Of a stretch of DNA of 64,000 nucleotides, positions 53,733 through 62,364 are shown in pieces. The stretch lies in NCBI RefSeq assembly GCF_024380015.1, contig NZ_CP101508.1, positions 1,674,902-1,738,901 on the forward strand, given 5' to 3'. This DNA comes from Photobacterium atrarenae. Lineage in GTDB: Bacteria; Pseudomonadota; Gammaproteobacteria; Enterobacterales; Vibrionaceae. Below the pieces are notes generated by a model that saw only the letters and a program-made list of their open reading frames with translations, was not told the DNA's origin and made no database searches. The translations under genes were made by a program, and so were the position numbers. Each line of letters starts with the position of its first letter. Positions within the stretch are counted from its first letter, which is position 1.

Positions 53733-53925
53733 AGGTTGCCCTTTGATGAGTGTGGCGCCTAAATCCACTTCGGCGAGCACGGTCCACACCGCCAGCTGCG
53801 CCATCCCGCTTGCTTGTTCAGACCACTTTTCAAAGTTGTCTGCGTGACATGGCGGCCTAAGTTGTATACAGATCGTCTTTTCGCGAGACTTGATAATAAT
53901 TGATGATTCATTCAATGTCCTACTT

Positions 53926-54459
53926 CTATTTATTGACCACAACAGAAGTGGTTGGCTGTTCTTTGCTGCCGACGGCAATCGTTGTTTTCCCGGATGTAAA
54001 ATACTGAACCATGATCATTCCGGATATGATCAAGGTAATCCCGATGATCCTGCCCAAATTCACTTCCTTCACCGGCAATCCCAGCAAGCCAAAATGATCA
54101 ATCAAAAGTGAAACCATGACCTGCCCGGTGATCACACAAACAATGAACGTGGTGGCACCAAGTTTCGGCGTAAGCACCAAAGCCGCAGTGATATAAATCA
54201 CACCAGCAACACCGCCAAACCAGGCCCACCAAGGGATGTTTCCGATACCTGTGAGATTCATCGGTTGTACTTTCATCGTAACGATCACCGATAACACAAT
54301 CGCTAAGCTGACCACCAATGAAACGACGGTTGCCCACAAAGGATGACCCAGCGCTTTCCCCAAGAAGGCATTACTTCCAGCCTGGAATGGCACGAGCGCA
54401 CCGGCAATGACTGCAATAGTCAGAAATATAAACAGATTCGAGGAAATGTGATTAGACAT
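53926..54459 (-). CDS. DMT superfamily transporter, YdcZ/DUF606 type
   Basis: The 177-residue inner-membrane protein has about five transmembrane helices and the YdcZ/DUF606 features: LTIAVIAGALVPFQAGSNAFLGKALGHPLWATVVSLVVS, then PWWAWFGGVAGVIYITAALVLTPKLGATTFIVCVITGQV. These half-length DMT proteins usually act as pairs or dimers; the substrate is unknown. AAGGAAAAT precedes the ATG. Downstream lies a LysR gene that could regulate it or be co-transcribed. Confidence 0.88.
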   Translation of the reverse strand: MSNHISSNLFIFLTIAVIAGALVPFQAGSNAFLGKALGHPLWATVVSLVVSLAIVLSVIVTMKVQPMNLTGIGNIPWWAWFGGVAGVIYITAALVLTPKLGATTFIVCVITGQVMVSLLIDHFGLLGLPVKEVNLGRIIGITLIISGMIMVQYFTSGKTTIAVGSKEQPTTSVVVNK

Positions 54460-54621
54460 ATTATTTTCCTTAAATTATTTGATGAGTTTCATTCTTCCAT
54501 GATTCGTGGGATTAATGAAATTCAAAAAAAACATGTTCAATATTCACCTAATGAATAGTTTTCAGCAAATTTAAATTTGACGGGATAATGCAGCAAAAGA
54601 GAATTTTTGAATCATGAGAAA

Positions 54622-54649
54622 AATAGCCGCCCTGTCGCGGGCGGCTATT
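54622..54649 (-). terminator. Terminator after the NhaC-type gene
   Basis: AATAGCCGCCC and GGGCGGCTATT (54622-54632 with 54639-54649) form an 11-bp stem followed by TTTCTC on the minus strand. It closes the PLP-lyase/NhaC operon. Confidence 0.85.
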
Positions 54650-54673
54650 ATACATTTGAGAAGTCAGAGCCGG

Positions 54674-56107
54674 TTATATCAAAGGCAGCCAGCCCAGCAA
54701 GGCAAAGCTGATCGCCGCCGCTGCGCCGGTCAACAGCACATAAGGGAACTGGGTCCGGATATGATCGATGTGATCATTACCAGTTGCCATTGATGAGACG
54801 ATCCCGGTGTCACTGATGGGCGACGTCATGTCTCCGAAAATAGCGCCGGAAATCGCCGCACCGATCATCAGATGAGGATCGATCCCGGTTGCCACGCCGA
54901 TTTGCACCCCAATCGGGATCATAATGGCGAAGGTGCCCCAAGAAGTGCCGGTAGCCAGCGACATCAGGGCTGCAATCAGAAAGACGAAACTTGCCGAGAA
55001 TCCGGCCGGGATCACGCCTTCAATGCTCTGAGTAATGTACTGCCCGGTATGCATTTCTGCCGACAGGTTCCCCATCAGGAACGCCAAGGTCATGATGGCA
55101 CCCAGTGGCATCATCGATGAATAGCCCGCCAACAGATGGGTGAAGAACTGATCGACTGTGAGCACCCTGCGCGCAATGAAATAGACGAAAGAAACCGCCG
55201 TTCCCGCCATGACCGCCCAGAAGACCGCGGTTGAGCCCGAGCCGTGGGCAATATCGCCGTCACCGGTGATATATAGTCCCACCGGTACCATCACAACCGT
55301 TGTCAGCAACGGAATGATAAAGTGCAGCGGATGACCGTGTTGCTTCGTTTGCAGCGTCTGGACTTCATCATCGCCTGCAATCGGAAATGCACCGTCTCTC
55401 AGTGCTTTACCACCGGCGGCCCGTTGATCGGCCACTTTCATCGGCCCCCAGGATGCCTGGCTGAAGATGTAAAACAACACGCTGGCAATGGAGAACCAGG
55501 CCATCAGGTTATACGGCATCGCGTGGAGCAGGATATTGAAGGGTTCCCCTTCCAGATAGCCCTGACTGATCTGCACGCCGATGATCGCCATCATCGCCGC
55601 GCCCCAGCCATTCATGATGATGCTGGAACAGCTCGCCACGCAGGAGGACTGAATGATGTAGGCCATCTTCTCCCGCGAAATATTGTACCGGCCGGCAAGA
55701 TCCCGGGTGACCGTCCCGGCGGACATCAGCGAGATCGAGCTCTCGATAAAGATGAACATAGTGGTCAACATCGCCAGCAGCTGGACGGCGTAGCGGTTGT
55801 TAATCACATGCGCTTTTTCCGTCAGCCAGTGCACCATGCCCTGAGTACCACCGGTGACCTGCACCAGGCGAATAATACCGCCCACCATAAAGCAGAACAG
55901 AATAGTGCGGGTATTGCCGGCAGAGGCAAAGACCTCAATCACTTTGTCCAGGGTGTGCTGCACCCCAGTCACCGGATTAAAACCAGCCATCACGGTATAA
56001 CCCACCACAGCGCCGGCCAGCAGCGACAGAATGACCTGGCGAGTAAGCACCGCCAGGGTAATGGTGACCAGTGGGGTGATCACAGTCCAGATTCCGTAGT
56101 CTTGCAT
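54674..56107 (-). CDS. NhaC-family transporter
   Basis: The 477-residue protein has about eleven to twelve transmembrane helices and the NhaC-family signatures SSISLMSAGTVTRDLAGRYNISREKMAYIIQSS (about 120-155) and GTSWGTFAIMIPIGVQIG (about 385), plus the duplicated GAAISGAIFGDMTSPISDT segment. NhaC proteins exchange Na+ for H+ or for organic anions and amino acids. Start choice: TAAGGG lies six bases before ATG 56107 and directly abuts ATG 56113, so 56107 is preferred. It follows the PLP lyase gene by 9 bases, so it may carry a lyase substrate or product such as a sulphur amino acid; this is inference. Confidence 0.9.
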   Translation of the reverse strand: MQDYGIWTVITPLVTITLAVLTRQVILSLLAGAVVGYTVMAGFNPVTGVQHTLDKVIEVFASAGNTRTILFCFMVGGIIRLVQVTGGTQGMVHWLTEKAHVINNRYAVQLLAMLTTMFIFIESSISLMSAGTVTRDLAGRYNISREKMAYIIQSSCVASCSSIIMNGWGAAMMAIIGVQISQGYLEGEPFNILLHAMPYNLMAWFSIASVLFYIFSQASWGPMKVADQRAAGGKALRDGAFPIAGDDEVQTLQTKQHGHPLHFIIPLLTTVVMVPVGLYITGDGDIAHGSGSTAVFWAVMAGTAVSFVYFIARRVLTVDQFFTHLLAGYSSMMPLGAIMTLAFLMGNLSAEMHTGQYITQSIEGVIPAGFSASFVFLIAALMSLATGTSWGTFAIMIPIGVQIGVATGIDPHLMIGAAISGAIFGDMTSPISDTGIVSSMATGNDHIDHIRTQFPYVLLTGAAAAISFALLGWLPLI

Positions 56108-56116
56108 GAACATCCC

Positions 56117-57265
56117 TTAGCGTAGTGCGGCTTCAAGATCAGCGAGCAGATCCTGAATGTCTTCAATCCCGACCGACAGTCGCAGTGTGGTGTCATACAC
56201 ACCAATCGCGGCACGCTCTTCAGGTGTCATCGAGCCATGGGACATGGACGCAGAATGGTTCAGCATACTCTCGACCCCGCCCAGAGACTCGGCCAGGACG
56301 AAATACTGCAACTTGCCGATAAACTGCTTGGCCGTTTCCAGATCGCCTTTCAGGCGCACGGTCACGACAGCGCCACCGCTGCGCATCTGTTTTTGGCACA
56401 GCGCATGCTGGGGGTGGCTTTCCAGTCCTGGGTAATGCACTTCGGCTACGCTCGGGTGAGATTCAAGAAAACGGGCCACTTCCAGCGCGTTACTGCATTG
56501 GCGCTCCATGCGCAGGGCCAGAGTTTTCATCCCGCGTAGCGCCAGATAGGCATCGAACGGCGAAGCAATCGCGCCAACGGTGGTTTTAATGAAATCCAGC
56601 TCTTTCGCCAGATCATCCCGGTTGGTGATCAGTGCCCCGCCAATCAGATCCGAGTGGCCGCCAATGTATTTGCTGGTCGATAGCATCACGATATCCGCCC
56701 CCAATGTCAGTGGCGTCTGGTTCCAGGCACTGGCGAAAGTATTATCAACGCAAGTCAACAGGTTGTGTTGTTTTGCCAGGTGGCACACCGACGCAATATC
56801 AACCAGCTCCAGCAATGGGTTGGTCGGGGTTTCAATCCAGATCATTTTGGTTTCCGGGCGGATATGCTGCGCAACCAGATCCAGATCATTGAGGTCGATA
56901 TAATCGACACTCAGCTGGTTATTTTGTTTCCGCAAGCGCTCAAACAGACGGTAAGTACCGCCGTACACCCCTTTCATCGCAATAATATGCGAGCCGTGCG
57001 GCAGCAGCTCAACCGCCAGCGCCGTGGCAGCCATCCCGGATGCCGTTGCGGTGGCGTAACAGCCCTGCTCCAGTGCTGCCAGGGCCGTTTCGTAAGCGTG
57101 GCGAGTCGGATTACTGACGCGGGAGTAAGCGAAGTCTCCCCCTTCGTCAAGGTTCGGCTGAATAAAACTGCTGGCCGTATAAATCGGTGGAAATAGTGCG
57201 TTATGGCCTGCATCTTGTTGCTGGCCGCCATGGACGGCTAACGTTGAGATATTTTTACTTTTCAT
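56117..57265 (-). CDS. PLP-dependent trans-sulfuration enzyme (cystathionine/methionine gamma-lyase type)
   Basis: The 382-residue enzyme belongs to the Cys/Met metabolism PLP family. The PLP lysine is Lys199 in MLSTSKYIGGHSDLIGG. Other family segments are SRVSNPTRHAYETALAALE, SGMAATALAVELL, KGVYGGTYRLF, WIETPTNPLL, the CVDNTFASAWNQTPLTLGADI strand, and the C-terminal ESLGGVESMLNHSASMSH. It could be cystathionine gamma-lyase, methionine gamma-lyase or gamma-synthase; the sequence alone does not decide. It forms an operon with the NhaC-type gene and lacks any met or cys biosynthetic neighbour, which favours a catabolic role. Confidence 0.88.
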   Translation of the reverse strand: MKSKNISTLAVHGGQQQDAGHNALFPPIYTASSFIQPNLDEGGDFAYSRVSNPTRHAYETALAALEQGCYATATASGMAATALAVELLPHGSHIIAMKGVYGGTYRLFERLRKQNNQLSVDYIDLNDLDLVAQHIRPETKMIWIETPTNPLLELVDIASVCHLAKQHNLLTCVDNTFASAWNQTPLTLGADIVMLSTSKYIGGHSDLIGGALITNRDDLAKELDFIKTTVGAIASPFDAYLALRGMKTLALRMERQCSNALEVARFLESHPSVAEVHYPGLESHPQHALCQKQMRSGGAVVTVRLKGDLETAKQFIGKLQYFVLAESLGGVESMLNHSASMSHGSMTPEERAAIGVYDTTLRLSVGIEDIQDLLADLEAALR

Positions 57266-57750
57266 GGGTAATGAACCTGATCATGGGTGAAGAAACGGTG
57301 CCTGTATTCGTGGCAATGGTGCGGAATACGGAAAGATCTCAATGAATGGTTTAACGATAAGTGCACCATCATAATATTCTTCCCATTCAGCACCTTAATA
57401 GCGTTTTGTTCTAATATAGAAACTGACCAGAATACGGTGAATTATCATACAAAATCTGGATTTTCTAAGCGCGGCGCCAGAGCTCAAATATCGAAACAGT
57501 CTGATTAATCACCAGTTTCAGAGAACAGAGGACCTTATAAGAAGATTGAAATGATGGAAGCTGTGTTGCCCTGACCCAGCAATTTACAGAAGGGTCAATT
57601 TGTCATTACTCAACCCGATGATGTGCGACACAACTCACAACACTGCGAACTAATGTCATCGTTTGCACAGGATTAGTGACCCGAATCACCTAAATATCCC
57701 AGACTTAAATTTAGAATCATCACTCTAATTTTCAATGACAACATTAGTGA
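57266..57750. other. Intergenic region between the PLP lyase and the nucleotidase
   Basis: No gene is supported in these 485 bases. Short open frames exist (for example plus 57287-57508) without a ribosome binding site or a recognisable product. A loose TGACCC/GGGTCA hairpin near 57573-57597 follows a seven-codon frame at 57551, which could be a leader but is too weak to call. Promoters for the two divergent genes must lie here. Confidence 0.35.
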
Positions 57751-59664
57751 ATGATGAAAAGACATTTCTTAGCCTCAGCCATCTGCCTCTCTCTTGCCGG
57801 ACAAGCCTTCGCCGCAGACGGTGACATCGTTGATGTCACAATTCTGGGGACTTCAGATATTCACGGCCATTTCATGCCGTGGGATTACGCCAGTGACAAG
57901 CTCAATCTGCGCGGAAGCCTGAGCCAGATTGCCACCAAGGTGAAATCGATTCGAGAAGCTCAGGACAACGTGATCCTGGTTGATGCCGGTGACACTATTC
58001 AGGGCAACTTCGTCGAAACATTCAAAGATGAGCCGGTTGATCCGATGATGCTGGGCTTCAATGAAATGAACTACGATATTTGGGTGCTGGGCAACCATGA
58101 GTTCGACTTCGGCCTCAATGTCCTCAACCGTTCGCTCACCCAGTTCAAAGGCACGTCTCTGGGCGGTAACATCAAGCGTCCCGACGGCAATCCTTTCCTG
58201 CCCGCTTACAAGATCATTGAAAAACAAGGAGTCAAAATCGGTGTCATTGGCATGGATACACCAATGACCCAAGTCTTCGCTGAAGGTACAAATCGCCTCG
58301 AAGGCATGACCTTCACCAACCCTTCACTTGAAGTGAAAAAGGTCATCCAGCAGATTGATGATCAGGTTGATGCCATTGTGCTGGTCGCACATATGGGGAT
58401 CGATAACGAAAATAACATCGAAGCCACCGGGGTCCGTGATATTGCCAATGATAACCCGGAACTAGATGCGATTGTCGCCGGCCATATGCATACCCTCATC
58501 AACAAAGCGACCATCAACGGCGTGATTATCACTGAGCCGGACAAATACGGCCGCGCCCTTTCCCGTATCGATTTGCAGTTTGAAGAAAGAAACGGCCAGT
58601 TTACGTTGGTCAACAAAGACAGCTACACCTACAAAATCAAAGGCACGGCTTCCGATGCGACAATGGAAGAGCTCTATGCGCCCTACCATCAACGCCTGCG
58701 TGAGAATGCCAACCGTATCGTGGCTGAACTTTCCGGTGTTGATTTAGTGCCCGAGAATGAAATCAAAGGGATCCCTCAGGTTCACATTCAGGACACTGGT
58801 ATCAGCGCGCTGTTCCAGGAAGCCAGCATGTACTATGCACCGAAGGCCAACGTGATTGCCCTGCAGATCGATAACGACCAGGCCGAACTGGATGTTGGTC
58901 AGATCAAAGCCAAAGATATTGCCTACAACTACCAGTATGCCGGTGGTGAAATCACGGTTTACGAAATGACGGGCAAAGCGCTGAAAACTTACATGGAATG
59001 GTCTGCCGGTTACTTTAACCGTGTGAAAGAAGGCGATGTGACGTACAGCTTTAACCCTGAGCGCCGCGCATCCAAATATTCAACCAATGATTTCTTCGCC
59101 GGGGTGACCTACACCATTGACCTGACTGAACCTGTGGGCCAACGCATTAAGTCATTGCAATTTGCTGATGGCAAGCGCATCACGGACACCACTCCGATCC
59201 GCATCGGGATGAACAGCTACCGGATGGGACACCTGACCAAAGCAGGCGGTGTACTTGAAGGACGTGATTTTCCGGTGCTGTTTGATACCGAAGCTGAATA
59301 CGGCGAAGAGGCAGGCACGATTCGTAATCTGACGATCCGTTACCTAACCGAAGTGAAACACGGCAAGTACGAAGGTAAACCGATGCACCGCTGGACTCTG
59401 AGTGGACTCACAGGTTTTGAGAAAGAACGTAACATCGTCAAAGCTCTGATCAACGAAGGAAAAATTTCAGTCCCAAGCAGCAAAGATGGTCGCTATACCA
59501 ACATTGCATCGATAAACGTCAAAGATAAGATCTTTGCCACCCACGATGCGTTCAAGCGCTATCTTGACACCATGGAGCAAAAGCTAAGCCAAACGTCTGA
59601 TGATGCCGCGAAGCAGCACATCGAGCGTGAGATCATCATTGCCAAAGCACTAAATCAAGCTTAA
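57751..59664 (+). CDS. Secreted 5'-nucleotidase / 2',3'-cyclic phosphodiesterase family metallophosphatase
   Basis: The 637-residue protein has a signal peptide (about 1-21, ending GQAFA) and the calcineurin-like metallophosphatase domain: TSDIHGHF, DAGDTIQGN, LGNHEFDFG, VAHMGID and AGHMHT. The C-terminal 5'-nucleotidase domain follows (about 330-560), with QVHIQDTGISALFQEASMY and the YNYQYAGGEITVYEMTGKALKTYMEWSAGYFN substrate region. It hydrolyses nucleotides or cyclic nucleotides in the periplasm to scavenge phosphate and nucleosides. It resembles bacterial CpdB and UshA in layout; which substrate is preferred cannot be told. ATG 57751 or 57754 may start it. It is a single gene. Confidence 0.92.
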   Translation: MMKRHFLASAICLSLAGQAFAADGDIVDVTILGTSDIHGHFMPWDYASDKLNLRGSLSQIATKVKSIREAQDNVILVDAGDTIQGNFVETFKDEPVDPMMLGFNEMNYDIWVLGNHEFDFGLNVLNRSLTQFKGTSLGGNIKRPDGNPFLPAYKIIEKQGVKIGVIGMDTPMTQVFAEGTNRLEGMTFTNPSLEVKKVIQQIDDQVDAIVLVAHMGIDNENNIEATGVRDIANDNPELDAIVAGHMHTLINKATINGVIITEPDKYGRALSRIDLQFEERNGQFTLVNKDSYTYKIKGTASDATMEELYAPYHQRLRENANRIVAELSGVDLVPENEIKGIPQVHIQDTGISALFQEASMYYAPKANVIALQIDNDQAELDVGQIKAKDIAYNYQYAGGEITVYEMTGKALKTYMEWSAGYFNRVKEGDVTYSFNPERRASKYSTNDFFAGVTYTIDLTEPVGQRIKSLQFADGKRITDTTPIRIGMNSYRMGHLTKAGGVLEGRDFPVLFDTEAEYGEEAGTIRNLTIRYLTEVKHGKYEGKPMHRWTLSGLTGFEKERNIVKALINEGKISVPSSKDGRYTNIASINVKDKIFATHDAFKRYLDTMEQKLSQTSDDAAKQHIEREIIIAKALNQA

Positions 59665-59682
59665 GCCCCCCAAGAAACCAAA

Positions 59683-59704
59683 AGCCTCCGTGAATGCGGA
59701 GGCT
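59683..59704 (+). terminator. Hairpin terminator after the nucleotidase gene
   Basis: AGCCTCCG and CGGAGGCT (59683-59690 with 59697-59704), 18 bases past the stop. The following ATTGTGTTG is only moderately T-rich. Confidence 0.55.
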
Positions 59705-59803
59705 ATTGTGTTGATGACGGACTCCTATTGTGCGTTTGCTGTCTCAGAATAGAGCGGCGCAGCAGGTTTAAGTAAGCGAACCATAATTGTCAGCGCGCTT
59801 CTG

Positions 59804-60010
59804 TCAGTCAGCAAACGACTTTTTCCCCACTTCTTCCAGCAAAGCTCTGGCCGCAAGCTTTCCAAGCGCATTGGCAGCAAGAGGGCTGTCACCTGTCAGC
59901 ATCTTCCTATCCTGATACGTGGCTCCGGTAATATCCTGATTAACAATTTCGAAGCCGCAAGCCTTCAGCTTTTCACCGAACTTCCATGTCAGGTGGCCAG
60001 GCATATAACC
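59804..60010 (-). pseudogene. 3' remnant of a DJ-1/PfpI family gene
   Basis: The frame encodes the C-terminal part of a DJ-1/PfpI (type 1 glutamine amidotransferase-like) protein: [20 protein letters not shown], then [20 protein letters not shown] and [15 protein letters not shown]. The nucleophile Cys domain and everything before it are absent: upstream of 60010 the frame runs into an unrelated hairpin at 60031-60052. About 69 codons remain. This is a deletion remnant, probably non-functional. An intact but distinct DJ-1/PfpI gene lies at 37290. Confidence 0.7.
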
Positions 60011-60030
60011 GGCAAAAGAGACATCTAAAC

Positions 60031-60058
60031 AGGGCGGTCGCAATACCGCCCTTTCTTT
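60031..60058 (+). terminator. Plus-strand terminator-like hairpin at the remnant junction
   Basis: AGGGCGGT and ACCGCCCT (60031-60038 with 60045-60052) followed by TTCTTTT on the plus strand. No plus-strand gene ends here, so the element was probably brought in with, or left after, the rearrangement that truncated the DJ-1 gene. Confidence 0.6.
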
Positions 60059-60081
60059 TGTCACCCTCGCACGATTTATGT

Positions 60082-60168
60082 TTAAAACTCGCTCCGTGGC
60101 CGGTTGAATGGTGCCTGTCCATTTAACACATAGTGACAGCCCATTGAATTGACTTCATTGGTTCCCAT
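60082..60168 (-). CDS. Possible small protein with strong ribosome binding site (28 aa)
   Basis: A 28-codon frame on the minus strand ([18 protein letters not shown]..., one cysteine, basic and aromatic end) is preceded by GGGAGGT five bases before its ATG, one of the better Shine-Dalgarno sites in the window. It ends 30 bases before the orphan hairpin. It could be a genuine small gene or the 5' end of a truncated gene. I do not recognise it. The rest of 60169-60396 is the yfcC promoter region, with no further feature. Confidence 0.35.
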   Translation of the reverse strand: MGTNEVNSMGCHYVLNGQAPFNRPRSEF

Positions 60169-60396
60169 TCCCCACCTCCCTCTGGCGTTTAAAGTTTGCT
60201 CGCCATCTCAAATTTGTTGCGCCTGGCACTCGAAACATTCCAATTGTGATACCTGGCCATTTTTTAACAAAAAATTACAATAAAATACCAATTGAAAACA
60301 AATAAAAAGATGTTACCACCATAAGTTTTATTTTCACCCGCACAAGAAACTAGGTTGATTTTTTAAATTCCAGTCTAATCGACTAAGGGGGTTGTT

Positions 60397-61932
60397 ATGA
60401 GTACCACCGGAGCGACTGCCGTCAGCGCGACAAAGAAGAAACTCAGCTTTCCTTCCGCATATACCGTCTTGTTTTGCGTTGCTGCCCTGGTGGCAATGCT
60501 GACTTGGTTTGTTGATGCCGGCGTCTATAACAAACTGTCCTATCAGGGTGAAAGCTTTATGATCACCTATTCGGACGGCCGTACAGAAACGTTACCCGCA
60601 ACACAGGAAACACTGGACAATATTGGCATTAAGGCCGATCTGGAAAAATTCGTCAACGGCGACATCTATAAGCCCGTCGGAATCCCCAACTCCTACACTA
60701 CCGTCGATCCGAACCCGCAGGGGATCATGGATTTATTCAAAGCCCCGATCCAAGGCATGTATCAATCCATTGATGTCGTGTTCTTTGTCCTGGTGATTGG
60801 CGGGTTCATCGGTATCGTCAACCATTCAGGTGCATTCGGCGCCGGGATCAACCGTCTGTCACAGGTGATGACGGGTCGGGAAAAGTGGCTCATTGTCATC
60901 GTCACGGCCCTGATTGCACTGGGCGGAACAAGCTTTGGCATGGCTGAAGAAACCATTGCTTTCTACCCGATCCTGGTGCCCATATTCATTGCCGCAGGCT
61001 ATGACGCAATTGTCGCCCTAGCCGCAATTTATCTGGGATCGTCCATCGGGACCATGTGCTCAACGGTCAACCCGTTCAGTACCATCATTGCTTCAAACGC
61101 TGCCGGGATTAACTGGACGCTGGGTTTAAACTTACGTTTGGCGTTGCTGATTGCCGGTACTCTGGTCTGCATGTTGTACATCATTCGCTACGCGCAGCGG
61201 GTGAAAGCCGATCCAACCCAATCGCTAATCTACAACCAGAAAAAAGAAATTGAAGCACGCTTTCTGAAAAACATCGATACCAGTGCATCGGCAGCGAAAC
61301 TCGAGAAACGTCACGCGATCATTCTGACCCTGTTCGCCAGTACCTTCTTCATTATGGTGTACGGTGTCTCCAGCCTGGGCTGGTGGTTTGAAGAAATGAC
61401 CACCCTTTTCTTCGTCTCTGCCATCGTGATTGCGCTGGTTGACCGGATCCCGGAAAAAGATTTCGTTCGCGAGTTTATTCAGGGGGCCAATGACTTGCTC
61501 GGTGTCGCCCTCATCATCGCGATTGCCCGCGGTGTCACCGTATTGATGGATGGCGGCATGATCAGCGATTCTATCCTTCATGCCAGCGCCAATATGGTGG
61601 AGGGAATGGACAAAGGCCTGTTTATTGTGGTGATGATGTTCCTGTTCGCTGGCGTGTCGTTCTTCGTCCCTTCCTCATCCGGGTTGGCGGTGCTGTCGAT
61701 GCCCATCATGGCACCACTGGCCGATGTGGTCGGTATTCCTCGAGACAACATTGTCAGCTCATACCAATACGGGATGGGACTCATGGCATTCATTACCCCG
61801 ACCGGTTTGGTGCTTGCCTCGCTGGCCATGGTCAATGTCACCTTCGATAAATGGTTACGGTTTGTGATGCCACTCCTTGGCATTCTTGTTGCTATGGCTG
61901 CCGCGACCTTGTTGATCAGCGTTTATATCTAA
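60397..61932 (+). CDS. yfcC: YfcC family transporter
   Basis: The 511-residue inner-membrane protein has about twelve transmembrane helices and belongs to the YfcC (ion-transporter/DcuC-like) family, annotated as putative basic amino-acid antiporters or C4-dicarboxylate carriers. Visible signatures are FPSAYTVLFCVAALVAMLTWFVDAG at the N-terminus, QGMYQSIDVVFFVLVIGGFIGIVNHSGAFG, GTSFGMAEETIAFYPIL and FVPSSSGLAVLSMPIMAPLADVVGI. A periplasmic loop lies at about 45-110. The substrate is not established. AAGGGGG precedes the ATG. It is a single gene with a strong terminator. Confidence 0.9.
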   Translation: MSTTGATAVSATKKKLSFPSAYTVLFCVAALVAMLTWFVDAGVYNKLSYQGESFMITYSDGRTETLPATQETLDNIGIKADLEKFVNGDIYKPVGIPNSYTTVDPNPQGIMDLFKAPIQGMYQSIDVVFFVLVIGGFIGIVNHSGAFGAGINRLSQVMTGREKWLIVIVTALIALGGTSFGMAEETIAFYPILVPIFIAAGYDAIVALAAIYLGSSIGTMCSTVNPFSTIIASNAAGINWTLGLNLRLALLIAGTLVCMLYIIRYAQRVKADPTQSLIYNQKKEIEARFLKNIDTSASAAKLEKRHAIILTLFASTFFIMVYGVSSLGWWFEEMTTLFFVSAIVIALVDRIPEKDFVREFIQGANDLLGVALIIAIARGVTVLMDGGMISDSILHASANMVEGMDKGLFIVVMMFLFAGVSFFVPSSSGLAVLSMPIMAPLADVVGIPRDNIVSSYQYGMGLMAFITPTGLVLASLAMVNVTFDKWLRFVMPLLGILVAMAAATLLISVYI

Positions 61933-61947
61933 TCTCACCTCGACACG

Positions 61948-61980
61948 AAATAAGGCTACCGCGAGGTAGCCTTATTTTTT
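61948..61980 (+). terminator. Terminator after yfcC
   Basis: AAATAAGGCTACC and GGTAGCCTTATTT (61948-61960 with 61965-61977) form a 13-bp stem with a GCGA loop and a T run. Confidence 0.9.
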
Positions 61981-62364
61981 CGAGAAAATTTTACAAGGTG
62001 ACACAATATCCTCTTCTGCCCATACCAACCGTATTTGTCAGGGGAACAATCACGCCATGGCTCCCCACACACTGGCGATCAACACTAAAAATGACTAATA
62101 AACCGGTGGGATGTGACAACTCCGGGGTACATGGGCGGACTACGGAAACGATGGGCAGTTCTGGCTGGTCACTTTCGATCTCGCCCCTCCCCATTGAACG
62201 CTAAAAGCCGATATCTGCCTGATATCACACATTTTTCATCTGGTAGGAGCAGTTTTTTGAAGTGTGCCGAAAGTTGAATATGCCGCTCATCCTTTCTAAT
62301 TGAGTAATCGGTAAAATTCGCTTCACAAAGTAAGTTGAATACGAATAACTCATAGGAAAAGGTT
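61981..62364. other. Intergenic region before the repeat lipoprotein
   Basis: No gene is supported in these 384 bases. A minus-strand frame at 61991-62194 has no ribosome binding site or domain. The last 60 bases carry the promoter and AGGAAAAGG ribosome binding site of the following gene. Confidence 0.4.

Noticed and set aside
53733..53978. Upstream extension of the LysR gene by 82 codons, overlapping the YdcZ-type gene
   Set aside because: It would overlap the neighbouring gene and its residues are unlike a LysR N-terminus; the start at 53732 fits the family.
57551..57600. Seven-codon frame followed by a TGACCC/GGGTCA hairpin, considered as an attenuator
   Set aside because: No regulatory codon run in the peptide, no terminator T run and a distance of 150 bases to the next gene.
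61991..62204. Open frames on both strands after yfcC
   Set aside because: No ribosome binding site, no domain, and the plus-strand one starts inside yfcC.
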